Assembly: GCF_034008315.1 (NCBI RefSeq)
Contig: NZ_CP125377.1
Coordinates: forward strand, 620,001-684,000
DNA: 64,000 bases
From: Pseudomonas sp. P8_241
GTDB lineage: Bacteria > Pseudomonadota > Gammaproteobacteria > Pseudomonadales > Pseudomonadaceae
Direction of reading: 5' to 3'
Both the position numbers and the translations under genes were made by a program. Below are positions 36,046 to 44,652 of this stretch, piece after piece (positions within the stretch are counted from its first letter, which is position 1; each line of letters starts with the position of its first letter). Below the pieces are notes generated by a model. It had not been told where the DNA came from, searched no databases, and saw only the letters and a program-made list of their open reading frames with translations.

Positions 36046-37496
36046 TGCGCTTGTCTGAACTGAAATCCGCTGGCCGTAGTCCAGACTTGCCACTGAATGT
36101 GACACTTGCTGACGCCGCTGGCCCTGCCGATCTGCAACTACTGAGCCTATTGCGGGTATTGCCGGGGCAGCGCTACGTCGGTGCCGGTGTCTGGCGTGGC
36201 CGACCGGTGCTGGCCAAGTTGCTGGTCGGCCATAAGGCGGCACGACATTTTCAGCGGGAGCTGGACGGTGTGCGCTTGCTCGCCGCTCAAGGACTGACCA
36301 CGCCGCAACTGCTGGCCGATGGCCTGAAGGACGGCGAGGGTGGCTGGCTGTTGTTTGAGTTTCTGGAGCGCGCCGAAAGCCTGGGCGATACCTGGAAACA
36401 GGTTGAGCAACAGCCTGAATTGTCCGATGGGCAAGGAGCGGTGCTGGCTGAGGCCTTGGGCGCAATCGGTCAAATGCATCGCAGGGGCCTGTGGCAGGAA
36501 GACTTGCACCTGGACAATCTGTTGCGCCAGGGCGGTCGTCTGTACTTGATCGATGGTGCCGGAATCTGCTCGGAAACACCGGGCAAACCGCTTTCGCGAC
36601 AGAAAGTCCTGGAAAACCTCGGGGTGTTTTTCGCTCAGCTGCCCACATCGCTGGATCCGTTCATCGAAGAGTTGCTGGTGTATTACCTGCTCAGCAACGG
36701 CGAGCATGCCCTGCCCATGGAGGCGCTGCAAAAGCAGATCGACAAAGTCCGCCAATGGCGCCTCAAGGATTATCTGATCAAGGTTGGCCGTGAGTGCTCG
36801 TTGTTCAGTGTGCAGCGCGGTGCGTTCGGTTTGCGGGCGATTCGTCGTGAGGAAGAGGCGGCCATGTTGCCGGTGCTTGAGCAGGCCGACGCGTTGCTTG
36901 ATCAGGGACACCTCTACAAAACCGGCGGCGCGGCGAGTGTCGGCAAGGTTGAGGTGAATGGCCGCACTTTGGTGATCAAACGCTACAACATCAAGGGGTT
37001 TGCCCACTGGCTCAAGCGTTTCTGGCGCCCGAGTCGCGCCTGGCATTCCTGGCGCGAAGGCAATCGTCTGGCGTTCCTCGGCATTGCCACGCCCAAGCCG
37101 CTGGCGTTGCTGGAAAAGCGTTTTCTGTGGTTGCGCAGCCGGGCTTACCTGGTCACCGAGTATTTGCCGGGGCCCGACATCATCGAGAGGTTTGCGCCCT
37201 ATGTTGAGAGTGGCGATGCGCCGGAGTCCGAGCTGGTCGCGCTGGATCATCTGTTTGCCGAGCTGATTCGTCTGCGTATCAGCCATGGCGACTTCAAGGG
37301 GCATAACCTGTTCTGGCACGAGGATCGCTGGGCGCTGATCGATCTTGATTCAATGTGTCAGCACGGCACTGTAGGCAGCTTTGCCCCCGCCTATTTGCGC
37401 GATCGTGCGCGGTTCATGCGCAACTGGGCCGAGAGCAGTGCGCTGTATCAGAAAATCGATCAACGTCTGCCCAAAGACGTTTCGAGCGCTATTTAA
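36045..37496 (+). CDS. Tandem double-kinase-domain protein of the LPS core operon
   Basis: 483 residues made of two kinase-like halves. The first has HFQRELDGVRLLAAQGL and catalytic loop LWQEDLHLDNLLRQ (near 150) with LYLIDGAGI. The second has RTLVIKRYNIKGFAHW, YLVTEYLPGPDIIERF and catalytic loop SHGDFKGHNLFWH (near 413) with WALIDLDSM. Both loops keep an Asp and an Asn, so two active sites are possible. Corresponds by position to PA5006. Start at the ATG overlapping the wapQ stop. Last gene of the waaF-waaC-waaG-waaP block. Exact substrate unknown; core sugars are inferred from context. Confidence 0.8.
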   Translation: MRLSELKSAGRSPDLPLNVTLADAAGPADLQLLSLLRVLPGQRYVGAGVWRGRPVLAKLLVGHKAARHFQRELDGVRLLAAQGLTTPQLLADGLKDGEGGWLLFEFLERAESLGDTWKQVEQQPELSDGQGAVLAEALGAIGQMHRRGLWQEDLHLDNLLRQGGRLYLIDGAGICSETPGKPLSRQKVLENLGVFFAQLPTSLDPFIEELLVYYLLSNGEHALPMEALQKQIDKVRQWRLKDYLIKVGRECSLFSVQRGAFGLRAIRREEEAAMLPVLEQADALLDQGHLYKTGGAASVGKVEVNGRTLVIKRYNIKGFAHWLKRFWRPSRAWHSWREGNRLAFLGIATPKPLALLEKRFLWLRSRAYLVTEYLPGPDIIERFAPYVESGDAPESELVALDHLFAELIRLRISHGDFKGHNLFWHEDRWALIDLDSMCQHGTVGSFAPAYLRDRARFMRNWAESSALYQKIDQRLPKDVSSAI

Positions 37497-37722
37497 ACTC
37501 TTTCGCGAGCTGAATCGCTCCCACAAAGGATCCGGGTCGAGCGCACAATTTGTGTTCGCATCGGATCGCATGGGCGCGCGAGGTTGCTCGCGAGGACGTC
37601 GCAATTGCCAACCGATAAAGCAGACAAACTCTGATGAATTGTCCTACGCGATCCTGGGACGCCATGAACTGTGGCTGACATCGCCCCGATGCTAGTTTGT
37701 CTGACGTTCTCGGGGGGGCAAG

Positions 37723-38061
37723 ATGTTGGCGATGAAAAAAGCTGTGACGCTGGGCGTTTTTTCATGGGTTTTGACCGGCTGCGGCACCGTCATGAGCGTC
37801 TTGCAGAGCGATGCCGACGTTGCTCAGGATTTGCGCAGGCAAAAAACCTACTGCCAGGCCATTCCGCGGGTTTATAGCGGGCTGGCCTATGATTTCTGCA
37901 TGTTGAATGGGCCACCCCAGCCCGGTGGAATCATGGCGCCAGCCTTGTTGCTGGATCTTCCACTATCTGGCGTGTTTGACACGATTTCGCTGCCATATAC
38001 GATTTACCGTCAGTTTGCGGATGGTCATATCGGCATTTACTGGCGCACCGGTGGTAGTTGA
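37723..38061 (+). CDS. YceK/YidQ-type small lipoprotein
   Basis: 112 residues. A signal peptide with lipobox VLTGC (Cys near residue 20) predicts a membrane-anchored lipoprotein. The mature part, with GTVMSVLQSD, VYSGLAYDFCML, LLDLPLSGVFDTISLPYTIYR, matches the YceK/YidQ (DUF1375) pattern, whose last block says that the protein is encoded by many enterics and pseudomonads with unknown role. Start ATG at 37723 after a G-rich ribosome site; an ATG at 37732 is an alternative. The preceding 226-bp gap holds only a degenerate REP-like stretch (about 37500-37535). Confidence 0.8.
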   Translation: MLAMKKAVTLGVFSWVLTGCGTVMSVLQSDADVAQDLRRQKTYCQAIPRVYSGLAYDFCMLNGPPQPGGIMAPALLLDLPLSGVFDTISLPYTIYRQFADGHIGIYWRTGGS

Positions 38062-38135
38062 GCCGCCAGGAGATGTTTCTGCAGGGCGATTACCCTGGGG
38101 CAATTCGCAAAGGGTCATTCCCTCCACGTTTACGC

Positions 38136-38232
38136 TATAATCCCGCCCTTTAGCTGTCTCTCGCCCCTTGCGAGGGCACATTAATTTTTGAGGCGCTTGC
38201 GCCTGCACGCAGACTAAAGAGGCTAGACCCCT
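38136..38232 (+). promoter_or_regulatory. Promoter -10 and structured leader of wapO
   Basis: A consensus TATAAT lies at 38136-38141 with no good -35 (best candidate TTCCCT at 38118-38123). The roughly 85-nt leader to the GTG at 38233 has two hairpins: GCCC/GGGC (38163-38177) and a perfect AGGCGC-TT-GCGCCT (38191-38204). A second promoter here means the wapO-wapH-mig14-dnpA block can be controlled apart from waaF-waaP. Confidence 0.55.
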
Positions 38233-39990
38233 GTGGCATTGACGATTCTTGGCCTGTCCGGCGCCCTTAGCCATGATCCTTCCGCAGCCCTGTATATCGA
38301 CGGCAAGCTGGTCGCGGCCGCTGAAGAAGAGCGCTTCGTACGCGATAAACATGCAAAGAACCGCATGCCCTACGAATCGGCAAAATTCTGCCTGGAGCAG
38401 GCCGGTATCAAACCTTCCGACGTTGACGTGGTAGCGATTCCATTCGCCCCGATCAGCTTGTTCGGCAAGGCCCGCTGGCAGTACGCCAAGCGTTACTGGT
38501 ACGCCCCGGACCGTGCACTCGACGCGATCCTGATGGGCAACCGTCGCTACAAGCGCTATCGCAACAAGATCGTCTGGTGCCTGGAGCAACTGGGTTTTGA
38601 TCCGAAGAAAATCAAGATCGAGCCGGTCGAACACCACCTGGCCCACGCCTCCAGCGCTTATCACTGCTCCGGTTTCAAAGAGAAAACCGCGATCCTGGGC
38701 ATCGACGGCAAGGGCGAGTACGCCACGACCTTCTTCGGTTATGGCGAAAACGGAAAGATCCACAAGATCAAGGAATTCTTCGATCCGGACTCCCTCGGCG
38801 GCCTGTATGGCGCGATTACCGAGTTTCTCGGTTTCGATATGCTCGATGGTGAGTTCAAGGTCATGGGCATGGCGCCGTACGGCGACGCCAGCAAATACGA
38901 TTTCTCGCGCCTGGCTTCGTTCGAAAACGGCGAGCTGGTGATCAACACCGACTACGCCAACGTCATCGGCCTGCGTCGCTACAAAGAGAAAGGCAAGGGC
39001 TACTACTTCTCGCCGAAGCTGATCGAGTGGCTGGGTCCCAAGCGCGAAGGCGATATCGCCGATGAACCTTACATCCACTACGCCGCGAGCATTCAAGCGC
39101 TGTTCGAAAAAATATCGCTGCAGATGATCGACCACTACCTGGGCGACGTGCTCAAGGAAACCGGCAAACTGGCCTACGCCGGTGGCTGTGCGTTGAACGT
39201 CAAGCTCAACCAGAAAATCATTGCCCGCGACGACGTCAAAGAACTGTTTGTGCAGCCTGCATCCGGCGATGCCGGTACCGCAGTCGGCGCCGCCGCCTAT
39301 GTGTCCCACGCCCGTGGCGTCCCGGTCGAGAAGATGGAACACGTCTACCTCGGCCCGTCGTACAGCAACGAAGACGTGATCGCAGCCTGCGCCCGTCATG
39401 TCGACAAGCCGAACTGGCGCAAGCTCGACAACATGCCCGAGCAGATCGCCAAAATCATGGTCGATGGCAACCCGGTGGCCTGGTTCCAGGGCCGCATGGA
39501 GTTCGGTCCGCGTGCACTGGGCGGTCGTTCGATCATCGGTTGCCCGAGCATTGCGGGCGTGGCTGACCGCATCAATCACCAGATCAAGTTCCGCGAGCGC
39601 TGGAGGCCTTTCTGCCCGTCGATGCTCGACACCGTGGCACCGCAGATGATCAAGATCGATCACCCGGCCCCGTTCATGACGTTCACCTTCGAAGTGGCGG
39701 AAGAGTGGAAAACCCGCGTGCCGGAAGTCGTCCACGAAGACGGTACCTCCCGCGCCCAGGTGCTCAAGCGCGAATACAACCCGCGTTACTACGACATGAT
39801 GAAAGCGCTGGAAGTGCTGACCGGTAACGGCGTGTCGCTGAACACCTCGCTCAATCGTCGTGGCGAACCAATGATCTGCTCGCCGACGGACGCGTTGAAC
39901 ATGTTCTTCGGTTCCGATCTACAGTATTTGATCATGGAAGACATTCTGGTGGTTAAAGAGGGCGCAAACGCCTATGACACGCTCGGCTGA
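38233..39990 (+). CDS. wapO: LPS core carbamoyltransferase
   Basis: 585 residues, NodU/CmcH family. Would transfer a carbamoyl group from carbamoyl phosphate to a core heptose, a known Pseudomonas core decoration. N-terminal ALSHDPSAALYIDGKLVAA and EHHLAHASSAYHCSGF carry the metal-binding histidines. DGKGEYATTFFGYGE is the ATP/actin-like part. AWFQGRMEFGPRALGGRSI and NTSLNRRGEPMICSPTDAL belong to the YrdC-like C-terminal part. GTG start at 38233 (M-ALTILGLSGALS), as in P. aeruginosa PA5005. Overlaps wapH by 17 bases. Confidence 0.92.
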   Translation: MALTILGLSGALSHDPSAALYIDGKLVAAAEEERFVRDKHAKNRMPYESAKFCLEQAGIKPSDVDVVAIPFAPISLFGKARWQYAKRYWYAPDRALDAILMGNRRYKRYRNKIVWCLEQLGFDPKKIKIEPVEHHLAHASSAYHCSGFKEKTAILGIDGKGEYATTFFGYGENGKIHKIKEFFDPDSLGGLYGAITEFLGFDMLDGEFKVMGMAPYGDASKYDFSRLASFENGELVINTDYANVIGLRRYKEKGKGYYFSPKLIEWLGPKREGDIADEPYIHYAASIQALFEKISLQMIDHYLGDVLKETGKLAYAGGCALNVKLNQKIIARDDVKELFVQPASGDAGTAVGAAAYVSHARGVPVEKMEHVYLGPSYSNEDVIAACARHVDKPNWRKLDNMPEQIAKIMVDGNPVAWFQGRMEFGPRALGGRSIIGCPSIAGVADRINHQIKFRERWRPFCPSMLDTVAPQMIKIDHPAPFMTFTFEVAEEWKTRVPEVVHEDGTSRAQVLKREYNPRYYDMMKALEVLTGNGVSLNTSLNRRGEPMICSPTDALNMFFGSDLQYLIMEDILVVKEGANAYDTLG

Positions 39991-41104
39991 ACGCCATGTG
40001 TTGCAGTTCTGTCACGGCTACGACGGCCCGTTTCTGGACTGCGCCCGGCAGTACGCCAGCCTGTTCGCGGGGACCGGCTATCGCGTGACCACGGTGTTTC
40101 TCACCGGGGTCGCCGATGCCGAAGTCGCTGCGGGGTGCGCCTCTGATGAAGTGCTGTTCATGGAGTACAGCTCCAAGGCCATTCGAGGCCTGAAGCTGGG
40201 TGCCATCGGCGATCTGCGTAAAATCGCCGCTTCGCGCAATTTCAGTTTCTGCATCGCTCATCGCTTCAAACCTGTTTACATCGCCTTGCTTGGCACATCG
40301 TTGCCGGTGATAGGCGTGCACCACGCTTTTGACGATTACAAGCGTGGCAGCCGCAAGCTGTTCGCGAATTTCTTTCGCAAGCGCCTGAGCTTGCTCGGCG
40401 TCTCCGATGCCGTGCGCGATGATATGCGCAGCTGCCTGCCGAAATGGCCGGCGTCGCGGATTCGTACGCTCTACAACCGGATCGATGTGGATACTTTGCA
40501 GGCAACCCAGGTGTTGGGCGCCGAAGCGCGGGAAACTCTCGGCCTGGCGGCGGACGCCTGGATTGTCGGCAACGTCGGGCGCCTGCATCCGGACAAGGAT
40601 CAGGCCACGTTGCTGGACGGTTTTGCCAAAGCCCTGCCGGGCTTGCCGGCCAACAGCCAACTGGTGATCCTCGGTTCCGGGCGGTTGGAGGAAGATCTCA
40701 AGGCGCAGGCCCGTGAGCTCGGGATTGGTGATCGAGTGCTGTTTCTTGGTCAGGTCCCCGAGGCACGTCGCTATTTTCGTGCCTTCGATGTGTTTGCCCT
40801 GAGTTCCGATCACGAGCCGTTCGGCATGGTGCTGTTGGAGGCAATGTCTGCCGGAGTGCCATTGCTTGCAACCGCATGTGGTGGCGCGAAGGAAGTGGTT
40901 GAAGGCGTGGGCATTCTGTTCCCGCTGGGCGATGCCGAGCATTTGGCTCAAGGCCTGCAACATCTGGCTGCAATGGACGAGCAACAACATCGCCAATGCG
41001 CCGAGTTGATGCTTGAGCGCCTGTACGAGCGATTCTCCGACCGCGCGGTACGCGACGCTTTCTGGCACTTGCCGCATGTTACCGAACTGGCACAGAGGGG
41101 CTGA
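39974..41104 (+). CDS. wapH: LPS core glycosyltransferase WapH
   Basis: 376 residues, GT4 family. Donor-binding C-terminal half: VGNVGRLHPDKDQATLLDGF, VILGSGRLEEDLKAQARELG and the EPFGMVLLEAMSAGVPLLA motif. N-terminal half has FCHGYDGPFLDCARQYASLF. Proposed in P. aeruginosa (PA5004) to add a glucose in the outer core; the assignment follows position after wapO. Overlaps mig14 by one base. Confidence 0.87.
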   Translation: MTRSAERHVLQFCHGYDGPFLDCARQYASLFAGTGYRVTTVFLTGVADAEVAAGCASDEVLFMEYSSKAIRGLKLGAIGDLRKIAASRNFSFCIAHRFKPVYIALLGTSLPVIGVHHAFDDYKRGSRKLFANFFRKRLSLLGVSDAVRDDMRSCLPKWPASRIRTLYNRIDVDTLQATQVLGAEARETLGLAADAWIVGNVGRLHPDKDQATLLDGFAKALPGLPANSQLVILGSGRLEEDLKAQARELGIGDRVLFLGQVPEARRYFRAFDVFALSSDHEPFGMVLLEAMSAGVPLLATACGGAKEVVEGVGILFPLGDAEHLAQGLQHLAAMDEQQHRQCAELMLERLYERFSDRAVRDAFWHLPHVTELAQRG

Positions 41105-42000
41105 TGCTCAACCGATTTCAAGGCTGGCGTGAACGTGGCTGGGCGGTAGTCGACGCCTCGGTTTATACCCAAACCTGGCAGCGTTATGGCGGCAGTGTTG
41201 CGACCCACCCCATGGTGGTCGAGCGTTTGGCAAAACTGGCCGACATCCCGGTTCGCTACCTCGCCTGGATGCAGGATGGCGACGTCAAGGCGGCCATTCC
41301 AACCTGGGGACGCGATCTGGCCTTGTCCAAGGACGTGCTCAAGCGCCGCGGCAAGAAAGGTCTGTTCGATCTGGGGAATGCAGAGATCATTCTGCCCGCC
41401 GCGGCTGATGCTCAGGTGCCTTTGCGCCATCGCGGGCGCTATTTGTCGGCCCTGAACGAGGGCCGTTTCACCGGCATCAAGTTGCAGGCCGAGCAGTTGG
41501 CGATGGCCCGCACGCCCGAAGAACTGTCGAAGAAGTTTCGCTACAACCAGCGCCGTGAATTGCGATTGCTGGAAGAGGCGGGCGGCGTGGTGCGCCCGGT
41601 TTCTGAGTTTTCCAGCAGTGAACTGGGGGCGATCTATTGCGATCTGTTCCAGCGCCGTTGGGGCTTTCCAGCGACAGGTGCTGAACGCATGGCCGAGGTC
41701 ATCGAGTTGTTGCGTGAGTTGCTGATCGGTTCGGTGATCTTTCTCAACGATGCGCCGATCGCGATTCAGCTGGTGTACCGCGTCGAGACGCCGCAGTGGA
41801 TCAGTGTCGAGTACATCAATGGCGGCGTTGATCCTGAAACCCGCGAGTTCAGTCCCGGTAGCGTGTTGAGTTTTCTCAATACCCAAAGCGCCTGGGAACA
41901 TGCCCGCGCGCAGGACAAGCCGTTGCGTTTTTCTTTCGGTCGTGCCGATCGTGAATACAAGGATCGCTGGTGCAACCCCGTACCGGTCTTCACCGTATGA
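41104..42000 (+). CDS. mig-14: Mig-14 family protein (antimicrobial-peptide tolerance)
   Basis: 298 residues, GNAT-like fold without membrane segments. Blocks: WQRYGGSVATHPMVVERLA, GLFDLGNAEIILPAAADA, LSKKFRYNQRRELRLLEEAG, LFQRRWGFPATG and FSFGRADREYKDRWCNP. This matches Mig-14, which in Salmonella and P. aeruginosa contributes to polymyxin/cathelicidin tolerance. The biochemical activity is unknown; a core-modification role is inferred from the operon. Four-base overlap with dnpA. Confidence 0.85.
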   Translation: MLNRFQGWRERGWAVVDASVYTQTWQRYGGSVATHPMVVERLAKLADIPVRYLAWMQDGDVKAAIPTWGRDLALSKDVLKRRGKKGLFDLGNAEIILPAAADAQVPLRHRGRYLSALNEGRFTGIKLQAEQLAMARTPEELSKKFRYNQRRELRLLEEAGGVVRPVSEFSSSELGAIYCDLFQRRWGFPATGAERMAEVIELLRELLIGSVIFLNDAPIAIQLVYRVETPQWISVEYINGGVDPETREFSPGSVLSFLNTQSAWEHARAQDKPLRFSFGRADREYKDRWCNPVPVFTV

Positions 42001-43409
42001 GCCAAGTGATGAGTCGCAAACAACAGTTGCTCAAGCGTCACCGGCGCAACAAGCGCATAGCTCTGCTCAGTGCACTGGTGCTGCTGGTTATTATCGGTGT
42101 GCTGGTCGCCTGGTGGGTGCCGCTGATGCTCGCGGTGCTGGGCTGGATCGCCCACGAGGCCTGGTTTGCCGACCATCTTTTCTACTCACCCACTGACGAT
42201 TATGAGTACAGCTTCCCACCCTACACGCCACAGCCAAAGGTGCACCTGAGCGGCGATCAGCTGCGGCTGGACGATGGTGTCATGCTGGTCGACGATGCGA
42301 CGCTGGTATTGGCGTTGCGAATCAAAAGCACATGGTTGGGGCGGTTCCTCGATCCGGTGATCGAATTGGCCGGGGGAGATAAACCAGACCGACAGGCTTT
42401 CGAACGTGGTGTGGACGGTTTGCGTTACCTGAACCTCAGTGGTCAGGCGCAGACACTGTCACAAGGTAAATTACGTCTGCGCGGGCGTTTCTGCCGATTG
42501 CTCGGCGAGCCTGTGCTGTGGGCCTTCGAACATCCCGACTACCGTCGTCAGCGGGTGATGGTCATCGCGCCCCATGCCGATGATGCGGAGTTGGCGGCTT
42601 ACGGCTTGTACAGCCAGGCCGATGAAGCCTGGATCGTCACGCTGACTGCCGGTGAAATTGAAGCTGAACACTATCAGCAGATGGGATTGGACAAGGTCCA
42701 AGCTGCGCGTCTGAAAGGCCGATTGCGAACCTGGGACAGCATTGCAGTGCCGCGTTGGGCGGGGGTGCCCGAAGCACGCTGCGTGCAGCTTGGCTATTTC
42801 TGTCTGCAACTGGCGACCATGCAAGCTTCGCCGACTCAGCCGGCAGGCTCGCGCGAGGCGGACCTGAGTGACACTCGCCTGTTTCGCCAGTTGAATCCAT
42901 TTGCGCTGCCGGGTGATGTCGATGGCGCGCCGACCTGGAACAACCTGGTGGCCGACCTGCGAGAATTGCTGCTGCGGGCTCAGCCCGAGGTGATTGTGCT
43001 GCCGCACCCGACCCTCGATCCGCACCCTGATCATATTTGTGCACATGCAGCCGTCCTTGAAGCCTTGAATGGGTTGCAATGGCAACCGACGCTACTGGGA
43101 TACGCCAATCACTTGCATGACAACGATCGCTGGCCCATGGGTGATGCCGGTGCTGGCGTTGCGCTTGCGCCGAACTTTGATTCGACGCAGACAATGCATC
43201 CCTTCTGTCTTTTGCTGGCCCAGGCGCTGCAGCGTGATAAGGCCATGGCGCTGGGAATGATGCATGACCTGCAGCCTCGAGCCCCGCTCAAGCGAAGGTT
43301 GCGTCGCACGCTGCAACGGTTGTTAGCCGGGCGCTCCGGTTCGCCTTACGGTGAAAATGATTTTTTTCGCAAAGCTGTGCGCCGCCATGAGCTGTTCTGG
43401 CATTTGTAA
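41997..43409 (+). CDS. dnpA: PIG-L family de-N-acetylase, membrane anchored
   Basis: 470 residues. One N-terminal transmembrane segment (ALLSALVLLVIIGVLVAWW), then a region of unknown fold, then the PIG-L/LmbE-like domain with VIAPHADDAELAAYG (zinc ligands H, D, D) and LPHPTLDPHPDH. Likely removes an N-acetyl group from a core sugar. The P. aeruginosa homologue at this place (PA5002, DnpA) affects antibiotic persistence. Start ATG at 41997 overlaps the mig-14 stop; an ATG at 42009 is an alternative. Confidence 0.85.
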   Translation: MSQVMSRKQQLLKRHRRNKRIALLSALVLLVIIGVLVAWWVPLMLAVLGWIAHEAWFADHLFYSPTDDYEYSFPPYTPQPKVHLSGDQLRLDDGVMLVDDATLVLALRIKSTWLGRFLDPVIELAGGDKPDRQAFERGVDGLRYLNLSGQAQTLSQGKLRLRGRFCRLLGEPVLWAFEHPDYRRQRVMVIAPHADDAELAAYGLYSQADEAWIVTLTAGEIEAEHYQQMGLDKVQAARLKGRLRTWDSIAVPRWAGVPEARCVQLGYFCLQLATMQASPTQPAGSREADLSDTRLFRQLNPFALPGDVDGAPTWNNLVADLRELLLRAQPEVIVLPHPTLDPHPDHICAHAAVLEALNGLQWQPTLLGYANHLHDNDRWPMGDAGAGVALAPNFDSTQTMHPFCLLLAQALQRDKAMALGMMHDLQPRAPLKRRLRRTLQRLLAGRSGSPYGENDFFRKAVRRHELFWHL

Positions 43410-43492
43410 AGTTTACGGGCCTGAAGTACACCTGCTGTGAGCGGGAAGGGTGTCAGGTGTTGCTGGGTGTGCCTGTTGCGGCAAGGAAAACG

Positions 43493-44449
43493 ATGAAAGT
43501 TCTATTTCTGGTACAGAAGGATCAGCGGGCCATCCTGGACCGTTTATATGACGGCGTGGCAGCTCATTGCGAGTGCGACCTACGGTGGCTGAGCAGCGAT
43601 GAGCAGCGCAACCTGCGCAGTTATTTCCGCCGCGAAGTCGATGTATCGCAATATGACCGAATCGTGTTTTTCCTGCGTTTCAAGCAGGAAATTCGCCAGG
43701 TCGGATTTATCCGCACGATTCCCAATCTGGTGATTCTCGAACACGATGCCTACCAGAATTACATTCCTTGCAAGTACACCGGTAAGTTCAGCGCGCACTA
43801 CCGTCGGCTACCGTGGGCACGAATCATCAGTTCCGGTTTCGTGGTCACCGAGCGTTTGCGTGGCGAAGGATTCGACGCGGTGTTCGTTCCCAAGGGCTAC
43901 GACCAGACTCAGCTTGAGGATCAAGGTCGAGACCGGGATATCGAACTGGCCTTTGTCGGCAGCACCAACAGCGTTGCCTACAGCGGGCGCAAAGCCCTGC
44001 TCGATGAGCTTGCCGACGTCGAACCCCTGGTGGTCACCCGTACGAAATCCGGTGAGGAATACCGCGACACACTCAACCGTATCCGTTTTTTTGTAAGCGC
44101 CGATGTCGGCATGGGCGAGTTCATGATCAAGAATTTCGAAGCCATGGCCTGCGGCTGTGTATTGCTGGCCTATGACCAGGGAGAGCCGGAGAGTCAGGCG
44201 CTGGGGCTGCGGGATATGCACAACATTGTTTTCTACCGGGACATTGCTCAACTTCGGGAAAAACTGGGCAAATTGCGCAGCGATCCGGATCTGGCAGAGC
44301 GTATCGCTCGAAACGGTCGAGACCTGGCTGTCAGTCAGTTCAGTTTTGCGCGAATCGGTCAGCAGATCGTTGAGGCGCTCAATCCGCCTTTGCGAGTTCG
44401 TGCGCCGCTGAGTCTGTTGGAAAAGGTCCGGTCGAAGCTGGGTATTTGA
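43493..44449 (+). CDS. ssg: Cell-surface sugar glycosyltransferase Ssg-like
   Basis: 318 residues, GT4-like. MKVLFLVQKDQRAILDRLYD at the start, LEHDAYQNYIPCKYTGKF, VPKGYDQTQLEDQG, AFVGSTNSVAYSGRKALL and C-terminal GEFMIKNFEAMACGCVLLAY. Matches Ssg (PA5001), needed for LPS and exopolysaccharide and for motility in pseudomonads. ATG at 43493 has AAGGA seven bases ahead; the frame is open 12 codons upstream. A 7-bp inverted repeat ACACCTG/CAGGTGT (43428-43460) precedes it. A terminator follows. Confidence 0.85.
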   Translation: MKVLFLVQKDQRAILDRLYDGVAAHCECDLRWLSSDEQRNLRSYFRREVDVSQYDRIVFFLRFKQEIRQVGFIRTIPNLVILEHDAYQNYIPCKYTGKFSAHYRRLPWARIISSGFVVTERLRGEGFDAVFVPKGYDQTQLEDQGRDRDIELAFVGSTNSVAYSGRKALLDELADVEPLVVTRTKSGEEYRDTLNRIRFFVSADVGMGEFMIKNFEAMACGCVLLAYDQGEPESQALGLRDMHNIVFYRDIAQLREKLGKLRSDPDLAERIARNGRDLAVSQFSFARIGQQIVEALNPPLRVRAPLSLLEKVRSKLGI

Positions 44450-44481
44450 CAAGCGTTGCCCGGCCATTGATATTGCTGGCG

Positions 44482-44517
44482 GCCTCTGGTTCTTGTTGGG
44501 AATCAGAGGCTTTTTTT
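44482..44517 (+). terminator. Terminator after ssg
   Basis: GCCTCTG (44482-44488) pairs with CAGAGGC (44504-44510), followed by T7. It separates the wapO-to-ssg block from the next glycosyltransferase. Confidence 0.85.
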
Positions 44518-44652
44518 CATAGAAAGCGAAATCGCATCGGGTTGCCGATCGTGCGCCCCAGTTATCGGTTGCAGTGGTGAAAAAGTGGTTGGTCCAACAA
44601 CTGAACGCAATACGGCTTGTCTAAAGAATCCCCAGTCCCGGCTTTTTTCCCT

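Noticed and set aside
37963..39735. Minus-strand frame of 590 codons
   Set aside because: Antisense to wapO, whose motifs are clear.
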